A stretch of 29,027 bases of DNA, taken from the NCBI GenBank assembly GCA_026770585.1, contig MU646433.1, positions 391,722 through 420,748 of the forward strand. The letters are read 5' to 3'. Made by a program: the position numbers and the translations under genes. Shown here piece after piece: positions 20,001 through 28,929 of this stretch. Positions within the stretch are counted from its first letter, which is position 1. Each line of letters starts with the position of its first letter. Origin of the DNA: Baffinella frigidus (taxonomy: Eukaryota; Cryptophyceae; Cryptomonadales; Baffinellaceae). The notes below the pieces were generated by a model. That model saw nothing but the letters and a program-made list of their open reading frames with translations. It was not told the DNA's origin and made no database searches.

Positions 20001-23000
20001 GGTTTTAGGGTTGGCGGTTAGGGGTTGCAGTCCAGTCGTGCAAGGCCCACGACGCAAACTGGAGGAGCACAACCTGGCGATGAATGGTTGTGACGCACGC
20101 AGGTGTGCTTCGGGGACCTGAACCGGTTCTGGGAGAGGTGCTCGTGCATTGATCCCATCGCCGCCCGAGACAAGGCCAAGCGCGTCGCGGCCCAGGCATC
20201 GCCCCCGTATGTTTCTGTCGTGTTCGTTATTCATCTCGATACAGGTCCTTGATGCTAGAGTTGAGTGATCCACTGGTTTATGAGGCTTAGTATAGGTTCC
20301 CATGCCAGCCTGACTAACCCCCCCACACACACCCCTGCCCCACACATTGCTTCTCGCCGAGTCAAGTGGTCTTCACCCTAAACCCTCAATCCTAAGCCCT
20401 AAGCCCTAAACCCTAAACCCTAAACCCTAAACCCTAAACCCTAAACCCTAAACCCTAAACCCTAAACCCTAGACCCTCAACCCTCAACCCTGAATCCTGA
20501 ACCAGGTAGCACGAGGCGGGACCGGCGCCGAGGGGCTCGGCATCTCAGCCTCTGGCAAGATCTTCACCCGCACCGGCTCCACGCCCGAGCCAGTTCGGGG
20601 AGAAGGGGGGCAGCGCCCTGGGGGGGTACCGCCTGTCTCGCGCCCCCTCAAGCTGCAGCCGGGATACTTCGAGGAGGATGTGTCCCCGCTTTTGAGGGGG
20701 AGGAAGGGTTCCGGAGGCGGGCGGAGAGGTTCAGCAGGCGGCGTGGGAGGAGGGGTGCTGGATGCGAGAGGGAGGGGCGATTCAGACGTGAGCCAAGGAA
20801 ATGACGGGGCGTTGTCGGATGCACTGGTTCGGAGAGAGGGGCGGACCAGCTCGGAGATGGGTACACCCGAAACTCGAAACACCAATCCCCAATCCCCATA
20901 CCCAAAACCTAAAACCACAAGCCCCAAACACCAAGCACCAAACACCAGACACCAAACACCAAACACCAAACACCAAGCACCAAACACCAAGCCCCAAACA
21001 CCAAACACCAAACATCACACCCCAAACCCCAAACCCCAAACCCCAACCCCCATAATCAGGAATCGTGATGTCACCCTCGGGTCTGCCGAACCTGGTGGAA
21101 GAGGGAGAGAGGACGCCATCGCGCGCAGCATCGGCAACCTTTGAGGAGGCCTTCGTCAAGCTGGACACCTTCGACGAATCTGACGAGCAGTCGTGCGGCG
21201 AGGCGACGCCGGGCCAGGGCAGTCCGTTTGGTCTCAGGGGGTCTCAACCCTCAATAAGAAACCCTGAAAAATTATTAATTAACCATAAACAATTAACAAT
21301 TAACAATTAACAATTGACAACAAACAACAAAACCTGAACCCCACACCCTACACCCTAAACCCTAAATCCTACACCCTCAACCAGGCGATCGCCGTCGCGA
21401 TCTCGATCACCAGAAAGACGGGGGGATGGGCAACCGCGCGGGACAGCAGGCACGCACGACGCCTTGCTCTTCGCGGGGAAACTTCCAGAGGTCGAGGTGT
21501 TGGTGGGTGAGCTCAAAACTGCCGGTGTGTTCCCCCTCCCCCCTAAACTAGTGGTGTTTTGTGTGCCCCCCCCCCCCTCCGCGCTGGGATTTCTGCCCCC
21601 CATCACTGGGAATGTTGGGGCAGTGTGTGGTGTGTCATGGCACAGATTTGGTGTGGCATCCTTCCGGTTGATCACCCGGGTAAAACTGTTGAGCTGTGCA
21701 ACGTTCTTCCAATTTGGGCAGGGGTCGAAGTTGACCGAATAGGGAACTTGCCCACCACCCACGTCCTCCCTCTGCCATCCTCCCTGGAAGCCTCAACACC
21801 CACTCTCGAGCAGGGCATGGAACGCAACAATCGCTGCTGGCGAGGATGCAGCAAGCGTCGGAAAGCAATCGAGAGACCGCCCAGTCTCTCGCCAAGGTTC
21901 CTCCTCCCTTCGCCTCGAAACATAACACCAGATCGAAACCCGACACCGCCAGACCGATAGACCCCGGTTCCGCCTAGAACCGTGCTCGAACAACAATACC
22001 AGCTCGGTCAGCCCCGGCACGCCTTGTAAGAGCATGATGCAGCACAAGAGCATGATGCAGCACGCTGAGTCTGTCACAAAGTCACGGGTCATCCTGCACA
22101 GGACGGTATCCCCGGATCTGGGCATGCAGTCCCGTATATCATGACCGGAGTGACTTGACCAGACTTAGGGGCCATGGCCTGGCGCCCCCCGGGGTACCAA
22201 GAGGTGGCGTGCCAGGTGACTGTGTTCTTGTTGACGCGGGGTGGCGGGCCTCGCCCCCCCCCCCCTCGGCACGTGCGTGCAAGTTCCCTTGCCTGCAACA
22301 AGGGGTCGTCCTGCCCATGTCACCTTCCCAGGGCAATGTCCACAATCCATGCTGCGCCTCCCACAACACCCACCACCCTACCGCTACTTCGCGGCAAAAC
22401 GCCCACCGCTCCTGGACGATCTGGCAAACCCCTTAAACTTTACAAATCTGATCTTAACCTTAACCCCTAAACCCTGGAGCAGTCGGCGCCACTTCTGGAG
22501 CAGCTGGTGATCCTGGCTCTCTCGCGCGACCCGCCCACCCGCCTTCAGACCCTCTCTCTTCTCAGGTCCGCCCCTCCTACACACTCCTCTCCTCCCACAT
22601 CTCACCCACGCGTTTCCTGTCCCCCGCCCTCACACATGTCCTGCCTGGCTCGTGATCCGGCCACCTGCCTCCAGACCCTGACCCATCGCACGCGCGTCCC
22701 CCACTCAACCCTCGCGCATCCTTTGCCCCCCGCCTCCGCGCATGTCCCCCCCCCCGCCCCTGTTTATATCCTGACCCGTCCACGCTGAACCCTGCACCCT
22801 CAACCCTAAACCCTCAACACCCGGCCTGCAGGGTACTGTGCTTCGCGGCAGCACACCACGACAACTGCAACCCGAACGGCACCGTGTGGGGCTCACCCCC
22901 CCCGAGAGAGAGCGAGCCTCCCCCCCCCGCCGCCCCCCGCACGTCCTTCCACAGGCTCCTGGCCGAGACGCACGGCAAAGACGCCAGCAGGGGGGAATCG

Positions 23001-26000
23001 CCCTCCTTGCAAGGCCCCATCAACAGCCCCCTCCCCGCCATGTCGGCGCCGGATCAGACCGCAGCCCCTCCCGCGTCGCGGATTCTGCGGACGCCCGGGA
23101 TGGTGCAGGCGTTGCTGGGGGCCGTGGCGGGGCAGGGGCCCGGGGCGTCTTCGCTGGCGATTCGCGCGGCGGGGGCGGATGTGCTGTTTGCTATGATGCG
23201 GTACCGCCCCCTTCACCCTGAAGTCTAAACACTCAACACTACACACTAAATACTAAGCACTTCGAGACCTACTTGACTGGTCTCTTTTTTTACGGGGTGG
23301 CGGGGCGGGTCGCGGAGTCCCCCCCCTCAGATCGTTCGTGCAGGCACCATGGCATGTATGCAAGTGCCCGCCTGCCCATGGAAGCTGCCCGGGAAGTTGT
23401 TGCAGGCCATTCTGCGCGCCTCGACACACCCTTCACCCTGCAGGGTGCCACGGCAGGCAATACAGTAGAGTGCTACGGAATGGTAGAATCAGGGTCATGC
23501 CGGAATGAGGGTGTCCACCCGTATTGTATGCCGTTGAGTGAGGAGGCGAATATGGATTCACGGGTGGGGCGGGCGACGCATGCCAGGCATGATCCAGTAT
23601 CGCCTTTGTTTCAGTGAGAAGGGGAATGGGTTGCCGGCTTTCGGTGAGAACGCGAATGGATTGATGGGGGGCAAATTGACGACTGGAAGGAGGATGAATT
23701 GACGATTGAAGGGGGTTGAAGGGGTGTGAATTGACGATTGAAGGGGAGTGTATTGCACGGGGGCGAATGGACGAGTGAAGGGGGAAGGTGGGTTGACAGG
23801 TCGAAGGCGGACGAGACAGCTCTCGCCATGGTCGAACGGGAGGTCGCCGTCCTCACAGGCAAACCCCAACCCCTCATTCCCCGGGCACATCTTAAACCCT
23901 TATTTGCAAACCCTAAACCATCATTGACAGGCAAGCCCCAAACCCTCCTTTGCCACACGTAACACGTGATACAGCCTAACCCATAACCCCTCAACCCCAC
24001 ACCCCGTGCCGTCCTGAAAGTCGGGGAGTGTCACGCGGGATGCTGGGCGGATTCAAAACCCTGAATCTCCCACCCTAAACCCTCAAACCTAAAACCCAGA
24101 ACCTAAACAGTACACCGTAAACTCTAAACCCAACACCCGCAAGCACAGTCGGGGCGAAGGAGTGGCACGCGGGGCGGTGGGCGGAGCTGGGAGGGGTTGG
24201 GCTGACGCACTCCTTGATCAACGCCCACGATCGCATCGCGTCGCCCAACGCAGTAACGACCCATTCACCCTCAACTCTTCACACTCAACACTCAACACTC
24301 AACACTCAACACTCAACACTCAACACTCAACACTCAACACTCAACACTCAACACTCAACACTCAACACTCAACACGAAAAACTAACAAAGAAACACAAGA
24401 CACGAAACACGAAACACGAAACACGAAACCCTAAAACCTGAAACCTTGACCCCAAACCCCAACCCCCAGAACCCAAAACCCAAAACTCAAAACTCAAAAC
24501 CCAGAGCCTTAACCCCACACGGTCCCCCAGGTGTTCGCGGCGCTACCACCATCAGGCACGCGCATCAAGCCCACCGCGCGCCGCTTCCCGAAGCACCTCT
24601 CCCTCTCCGGGGGCTCCCTCTTCAGCACAGACTCGCCCCGCTCGGACAGCTCGGCAGGGGTCACCCCCCGCGGGAGCGCAGCGGTCACCCCCCGCGGGGG
24701 GGCGGGCGGGGGGTCGGACTCGCCCTCGGTCTTCTCGCGCATGCAGCCTGATGGGCCCGCCGGCGGGATTTTCGGGAGGGTGCCCTCGGTGTCGCGCAAA
24801 GCCTCGCTGCCGGGGGCGGTGGCGGGCGTGGGGGTGGGCCCAGGGGTGTCCCCGGTGGCTGGGCGAAACGTCTCCCCCATGGCGTCCCTGGCGAACAAGA
24901 ACATCGCGGGGGGTGCGGGTGCGGGAGCGGGGGGGCTGTTCGAGCGGCGGCTGGCGTTTGCGTTGCTGGATCCTTCGATGCTCAAGGCCACTGCGTCGTC
25001 GCCCCGCACCGCGTCTCTCGGTACTGCATCTCCCCTACCATGTCACATCATGTATCTGTCAAGAGAAGAGCGTTGTGGGGAGGGTTTCATGGTCTCTCGG
25101 TACGCGCTCGCCCGCATCGCCCGCATTCCGCCATTCCCATTGCCCTACCGAACATCACCATTCCCTACCGAATTTCTCCATCCCCAGTGCCCTACCGATG
25201 TTTTTTTTAACTGGTCATCTATGGTCAGCTGATGCCAACACTTTTGGTGTCTGGCCCTATTGACGAGTCTTCACCCCGCGCGGGTTCACTCGGCAGAAAG
25301 TGTGGTGGTGCAGTAGTGAGGGTGTGTGCACCCGCACGGGGCTCCACCCTGTATCTAGGGTGCGTGGCGGTTGGTGACCTCACAGCCTGCGGCGTGTCCT
25401 GGCGGAGCTCGCTCGCCCTGCTGCCGGCGGCGCGCGCACCGGCCTAGCTGCGGTAGGAGGTATGCGCCCCATTCATTTTTCTGTGAGAGGCTTTGCACTC
25501 CTGGTCGGAGGATGATCTTGGTCCGTGGTGTGTCTTGCGGACGTGCCCCGTACCAACGTGCGTGTCGCCCCAGGACGCCCCGGTACTAACCCAGCACGCG
25601 CCAGAACCAAACCTGACCCTCTTTCGCGCATCGCAGGGTTCACGCGTCGCACGAGCGCCTCCTCAGGCGGGGCAGACAGCCCAATCGCGCGGCGGGTTAC
25701 GAGCCCCCTCGCGCGCCGCAAGAGCGACGGCGTTCCCCTCACGCCCGCCCCAGCGGTCCCGCGGCCGGGGCAGGCGAAGACATCGTGGGTCACGGATGTG
25801 CGGCTGAATGATGAGGGGTGGGAGCCGATGCGGGAGCTGTGTGTGACGCCGCCGCCAGATGCGAAGGTGGAGCGGGCGGAGGGGCGGGCCCGCTTGCGCG
25901 CCTTTCTCGATCAGGTTATCACTCCTCCCGTCCCAACGCCATGCTGAGGTGTTCCGTGTTGAACACCTCACTTCCATCACCTTGGTGTCAGCCACCTGCT

Positions 26001-27616
26001 GTGACAGTACTGAACAAGATGCCGTGAAACAATACCGAAGGACACCAATACTGTAAAGTGTCAGCTAGAGGTGTAGCGTTTACCCTAAACCCCAAACCCC
26101 AACCCTGAAACCCGAAACCCTAAACCCTAAACCCCAAACCCCAAACCCCAAACCCCAAACCCCAAACCCCAAACCCCAAACCCCTGCACCAGGTGGAAGT
26201 GTTCGGGGATCTGGAGGAGTATCAAAAGGACGCGATCGGGTACGCGTCGCAAGTGAAGATGTACCGCACGGGGGACGTGGTGTGCCGCCAGGGGGACGTG
26301 GCTCCTGACTGCTTCTACGTGGTCCGTCCTCGCCCCAAACCCTAAACCCGTAACCATAAACTATCAACTATAAACCATACCCATCACCCATAAACCATAA
26401 CTCATAAACCATGAACCATAAACCATGAATCCTGCTCGTAGATCTACCACGGGTCAGTCGGAGCGTACAAAAAAGGCGAAAAGGAAGCGGTTTCGCTATT
26501 TGGAAAGACGGAGATGTACGGGTCGACGGATGAGCACAACGTGGCGCGGCAGCCGTTCACGGTGCTTGCTGAGGAGACGGCGCTCGTCCTGTTCGTGCCT
26601 GCTGAGAAGTTCCGCCCCGCCCTGCCTTCCTCAACCATGTCCTACACATGAACCCCGCCCTCCTTGATGGACCGTGCTGCGGGTGCGTGAAGCGTGTTGC
26701 TGGTGCTACCGAAGTGATTGTTTTCCCGGTGTGCGTCATGGCCCTTGCTGCTGGTTATGTCTTGGCAAGTACTTGCCCGCCCTGCGTCATCAACCTTTCT
26801 GCTCCTCCTCCTCCTCCTTTTCCTCCTCCTGCTGCTGCTGCTGCTGCCACTGCCACTGCAATTACGTGATTGACTCACCCTAGCTGCATTCATCGGGCAA
26901 CCTCTCCAGTGCAAGATCGTTTCCAACCGGTACTGGACTGCGGTAGGCCATACCTATATACCCTACGGTATGCCATAACCTGTACTAGAGGCGCCGCGTT
27001 TCCAAAGAGATTTTCCTGATGTGTTCCCGTCTTGGCAAATACGCCCGCCCTAAACCCTAAAACGCTGACCCTATATTTCCAGATACTCCCGGGCGCTGGA
27101 GATGGACCACGAACCCACGCCTGAGCCCTCCGAGAAAGACCCCAACGACTCCGAGAAAGGCTCCAACGACTCATCGTCGTCGGTGGACCTTCCTACGGAC
27201 GGCGTCAGCTTCACCGGGCCCAAGGTATGCTATGTCGTAACGTGTGTGGCGCCAGGACGCGGTGGTAGTCACGTGTGTGCTGCCGCAGGACGCGCCTCTA
27301 CTAACCCAGGGCGCACCAGTACTTCGGCCAGCAAAGGTACTCTGGGTGTCTTCCTGCTGACCCGGGAAGCATCCTAAGCGTCGATGCCCAACGAATGCTC
27401 GATTTCGTCCAAACAACTCTTTCTCTCGGAAGTGTCAAAGAAACGTTTGCCTTCGGAAGGTCAAAGCAGCCAGCGAGGTGCGTCGAATGCGGGCAAGAGC
27501 TCATGTAAGGGTAGACGACCTTATTCCGGCGTCAAATCAATTCCGGTTTTCCGTAGGGTGCTACGGTACAAGATGTGACGTGCGGACCACGATGCTGTGG
27601 GAGAGAGAGAGAGAGA

Positions 27617-27661
<45 letters not shown>

Positions 27662-28928
27662 GAGCCTCTCAGAAGAGTGGAAACAGCTCCCGCGATGCCG
27701 TGGCGCGGCATACTCTGAACCAGAAACCAGAAACCAGACACCAGAAACCCTGATCCCGAAACCCTGATCCCGAAACCCTGATCCCGAAAGCCTGCACCAG
27801 GAGAGAGACATCGAGACAAACTTCAACCTGTCGGACGAGGCCAAGGACAAGCTCCAGACCTTCTTCCGGTTTGCTTCCTTTCCCGGATCCTCGCCTCCAT
27901 ACCCTGCATGAACCCTCAAAACTAAACACTAAACCCTCAAAACTAAACACTAAACACCTGAACCCTCAAAACTAAACACTAAACACCAACCCCTGAACCA
28001 GGTTCCTGGACGTAGACGGGAGCGGGGAGATAGATCACGATGAGCTATCGGCCGTGCTGGCACAGATTGGCTTCCAGTTTCCGGAAGCAGGTCGCCCTCT
28101 TTCCCGCCCCCTCCATTACCACAAAGCAGTTCCCGGTGCCAATCTTGCCCGCATTTCCAGAACATAGTGGCGTCGAGTTTCCGGAAGCAGGTCTACACTC
28201 GACACACAACGTACCCTGCCCCCCTGACCCCCCTCCCCCCCGCCGCACCACCTAAACCCTAAAGCATAAACGATGGTGTCGGGCGTGCTCGCACGGATCG
28301 GATTCAAGTTTCCGGATGCAGGTATTGCCCGCTCCCTCCTTTGTCAGTGGCACGAGCGCGAGCGCGATCCTATCAGAACCATGCGAGAAAGCAGATCGCA
28401 TTCGAGTTTCCGGAGTGATGTCGCCCTCTTTCCCGCCCCGTCCCGTATTACAGCTACAAGCGCGATCCTGCCAGAATGGTGGGAGGGTTCTGATAGGTGG
28501 GTTTACCGAGAGGGAGTTTGGCAACGGAGCTTGTGATGTGTTGGTGTTTGTCATTTCAGAATGGACATGAAATGAGTGACAGAGACGAATCCGTCTCTGT
28601 CGCGAGGGCCGGTTGCGGGGCGCGTCCAGCCCCTCACACAGACGATTTGGCTTTCTGCCAAATCGCCCAGCTGAGTTGACAGTGGGACCGCATAGTTGCC
28701 ATCTTGCTGCTGGGCGTTTGATCCGGGGGGTTGAAGGGTTCAGGGGGGGGCACATGTCGAGTAACGGGGTTTGGTGTGGGGCGGTAATTGTCACGTAACG
28801 TGTTTCTTGTTGGGTGGTAATGGTCCTGTCATGGGGGTTTTTTTGGGTGGTAGTTGTCGTGTAACGGGTGTTGATGGGGCTGCAGATGTCGACATGCTCT
28901 TCCGCAAGATCGACGACGACTCTTCCGG
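17038..28928 (+). CDS. Large cyclic-nucleotide-binding and EF-hand protein (3' end beyond window)
   Basis: Exons: 17010-17511 (first in-frame ATG 17038), 17646-18152, 18400-18468, 18696-18819, 18886-19121, 19413-19502, 19669-19761, 20103-20195, 20506-20860, 21060-21240, 21385-21506, 21814-21896, 22483-22565, 22832-23200, 23800-23858, 24149-24252, 24531-25051, 25386-25459, 25637-25914, 26193-26321, 26442-26638, 27083-27224, 27320-27477, 27801-27868, 28002-28090, 28886-28928. That is about 1580 codons with consistent phase except between 27477 and 27801, where a small exon or other acceptor is missing. Layout: Pro/Ser-rich disordered start; first cNMP-binding-like domain; EF-hand pair; long disordered linkers with a helical Leu-rich part; second cNMP-binding domain; acidic linker; calmodulin-like EF-hands. 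It should read Ca2+ and cyclic nucleotides, but no kinase, channel or other output domain is visible. Two junctions use GC donors (20196, 23859). The start is unresolved, and splitting into two genes cannot be excluded, though no stop or start breaks the chain. Confidence 0.7.
17826..18031 (+). repeat. In-frame tandem duplication, period 111 bp
   Basis: The block from 17826 recurs from 17937 with about 95 identical bases; the first copy ends in an 18-G run. The period is 37 codons, so the frame survives, giving two copies of a peptide containing GVVPGGRRVQHADPLLVPSP in a disordered part of the large protein. Perfect identity means it is recent or an assembly product. Confidence 0.9.
18400..19121 (+). 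other. First cyclic-nucleotide-binding-like domain (three exons)
   Basis: Exons 18400-18468, 18696-18819 and 18886-19121. The order fits the cNMP-binding fold: LNEEQRDHLKTTLVETVYE (helix before the barrel), VGDEIWWAGALGEEAS, LLLILKGDALEYKLP (the strand-Gly turn equivalent to iLxG), VQSYSAGDCVAAEALRRPAP (the xYxxGDxxgexAL segment), and GCRIVRVTRGHLDGF at the end. The phosphate-binding FGE-x-A-L-x-x-PR consensus is degenerate here (VAAEAL), so ligand binding is uncertain. Confidence 0.65.
19413..20195 (+). other. EF-hand pair (one canonical, one degenerate)
   Basis: Exon 19413-19502 encodes LRQKFDSKDEDLDGFLSRAE, whose loop DEDLDGFLSRAE has D1, D3, D5, G6, L8 and E12, a canonical Ca2+ loop. Exons 19669-19761 and 20103-20195 give KGLGHDYTREEWAEGFSALD and VCFGDLNRFWE, which fit the paired second EF-hand with a poor loop. 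The last of these exons needs a GC donor (CAG|GCATCG) to stay in phase with 20506. Confidence 0.72.
19515..19625 (+). repeat. (ACACGAAACATGAA)n and CCCCAAA tract in intron
   Basis: Period-7/14 units (GAAACAC/GAAACAT) change to CCCCAAA units. The tract starts 13 nt after the donor at 19503 and stays C/A-rich on the sense strand. Confidence 0.85.
20376..20503 (+). repeat. Telomere-like array with perfect CCCTAAA run at acceptor
   Basis: About nine consecutive perfect CCCTAAA units near 20404-20470, flanked by CCCTCAA variants, ending at the accag acceptor of exon 20506-20860. Confidence 0.93.
20868..21059 (+). repeat. (CACCAAA)n period-7 intron satellite
   Basis: CACCAAA/CCCCAAA units fill essentially the whole intron between the donor at 20861 and the acceptor at 21059. 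Confidence 0.9.
21260..21384 (+). repeat. (AACAATT)n then CCCTAAA tract
   Basis: Period-7 ATTAACA units at about 21285-21320 give way to CCCTACA/CCCTAAA up to the accag acceptor at 21384. Confidence 0.85.
22483..23200 (+). other. Leu/Ala-rich helical segment, possibly ARM/HEAT-like
   Basis: PLLEQLVILALSRDPPTRLQ joins in phase with LRVLCFAAAHHDN, then after a Pro-rich insert comes TPGMVQALLGAVAGQGPG and AIRAAGADVLFAMMR. The alternation of helices and short turns suggests armadillo/HEAT repeats interrupted by a loop, but no repeat motif is clear enough to name. Confidence 0.3.
23625..23760 (+). repeat. Degenerate minisatellite in intron
   Basis: About three to four copies of GAATTGACGATTGAAGGGG-like units, G-rich on the sense strand, in the intron 23201-23799. 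A short CTACACACTAAATACTAAGC tract lies at its donor side. Confidence 0.75.
23880..24146 (+). repeat. Telomere-like intron tract with a partial exon copy
   Basis: CCCTAAA/CCCCAAA-type units interrupted at 24020-24053 by a segment (GTCGGGGAGTGTCACGCGGG) resembling the start of the following exon (24149, TCGGGGCGAAGGAGTGGCAC). The intron opens with a GC donor at 23859. Confidence 0.7.
24270..24525 (+). repeat. (ACACTCA)n, then GAAACAC and CCCCAAA units
   Basis: Some 13 nearly perfect CTCAACA 7-mers at about 24280-24374, followed by other 7-mers, ending just before the acceptor at 24530. Translations such as repeated QHSTLNT are artefacts of this repeat. Confidence 0.93.
26077..26190 (+). repeat. 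(CCCCAAA)n array at acceptor
   Basis: CCCTAAA units turn into about nine perfect CCCCAAA units, ending at the caccag acceptor before exon 26193. Confidence 0.92.
26193..26638 (+). other. Second cyclic-nucleotide-binding domain (two exons)
   Basis: Exon 26193-26321 encodes MYRTGDVVCRQGDVAPDCFY, matching the very typical GxxIxxQGDxgdxFY pattern. Exon 26442-26638 continues IYHGSVGAYKKGEK, VSLFGKTEMYGS and FTVLAEETALVLFVPAEKFR, matching the turn, the FGE-like cassette and the final strands and helix. The catalytic-site equivalent Glu of FGE is replaced (FGK), so the ligand could differ from cAMP/cGMP or binding may be lost. Confidence 0.78.
26330..26435 (+). repeat. (ACCATAA)n-type tract at acceptor
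   Basis: Diverged 7-mers (ACCATAA, CCATGAA) between the donor at 26322 and the tag acceptor at 26441. Confidence 0.8.
27320..27477 (+). other. Exon resembling the last third of a cNMP-binding domain
   Basis: It joins in phase after 27224 to give TGPKYFGQQRYSGCLPADPG and then ILSVDAQRMLDFVQTTLSLG. The YFGxx, then Leu-strand, then helix order resembles the end of a third cNMP-binding domain, but the first half is not visible. The acceptor could be 27320 or 27332, and the donor 27460 or 27478 (all phase-equivalent). Confidence 0.4.
27598..27662 (+). repeat. (GA)n microsatellite in intron
   Basis: A nearly pure GA run of about 60 nt, followed by CCCGAAA-type units (27718-27798) that lead to the caccag acceptor at 27800. 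Confidence 0.92.
27908..28000 (+). repeat. (ACTAAAC/CCTCAAA) tract at acceptor
   Basis: Repeated CCCTCAAAACTAAACACTAA blocks end at the accag acceptor (28001) of the EF-hand exon. Confidence 0.85.
28165..28420 (+). repeat. Three partial copies of the EF-hand exon end in its own intron
   Basis: The exon end and donor AGTTTCCGGAAGCAG|GTC at 28076-28093 recur near 28178-28196, near 28309-28324 (TTTCCGGATGCAG|GTATTG, with upstream GTGCTCGCACGGATCGGATT matching the exon), and near 28401 in weaker form. Confidence 0.8.
28578..28601. other. Perfect 10-bp hairpin, 4-nt loop
   Basis: GACAGAGACG (28578-28587), AATC loop, CGTCTCTGTC (28592-28601), in the intron 28091-28885. Confidence 0.82.
28643..28665. 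other. Perfect 9-bp hairpin, 5-nt loop
   Basis: CGATTTGGC (28643-28651), loop TTTCT, GCCAAATCG (28657-28665), 41 bp after the previous hairpin in the same intron. Confidence 0.8.
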
Positions 28929-28929
28929 G

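Larger units (their letters stand above)
27801..28928 (+). other. Calmodulin-like EF-hand pair, split by window end
   Basis: Exons 27801-27868, 28002-28090 and 28886-28928. LSDEAKDKLQTFFR then FLDVDGSGEIDHDELSAVLA gives a textbook loop (DVDGSGEIDHDE). Then come IGFQFPEA|DVDMLFRKIDDDSSG, the start of a second loop cut by a donor at 28929. The partner half must lie beyond 29027. Confidence 0.82.

Noticed and set aside
24280-24375. CRISPR array
   Set aside because: It is a plain 7-bp tandem repeat with no spacers, in a eukaryotic intron.
24162-24441. Open frame encoding repeated QHSTLNT
   Set aside because: Only its first part (24149-24252) is exon; the rest is translation of a 7-mer intron satellite.
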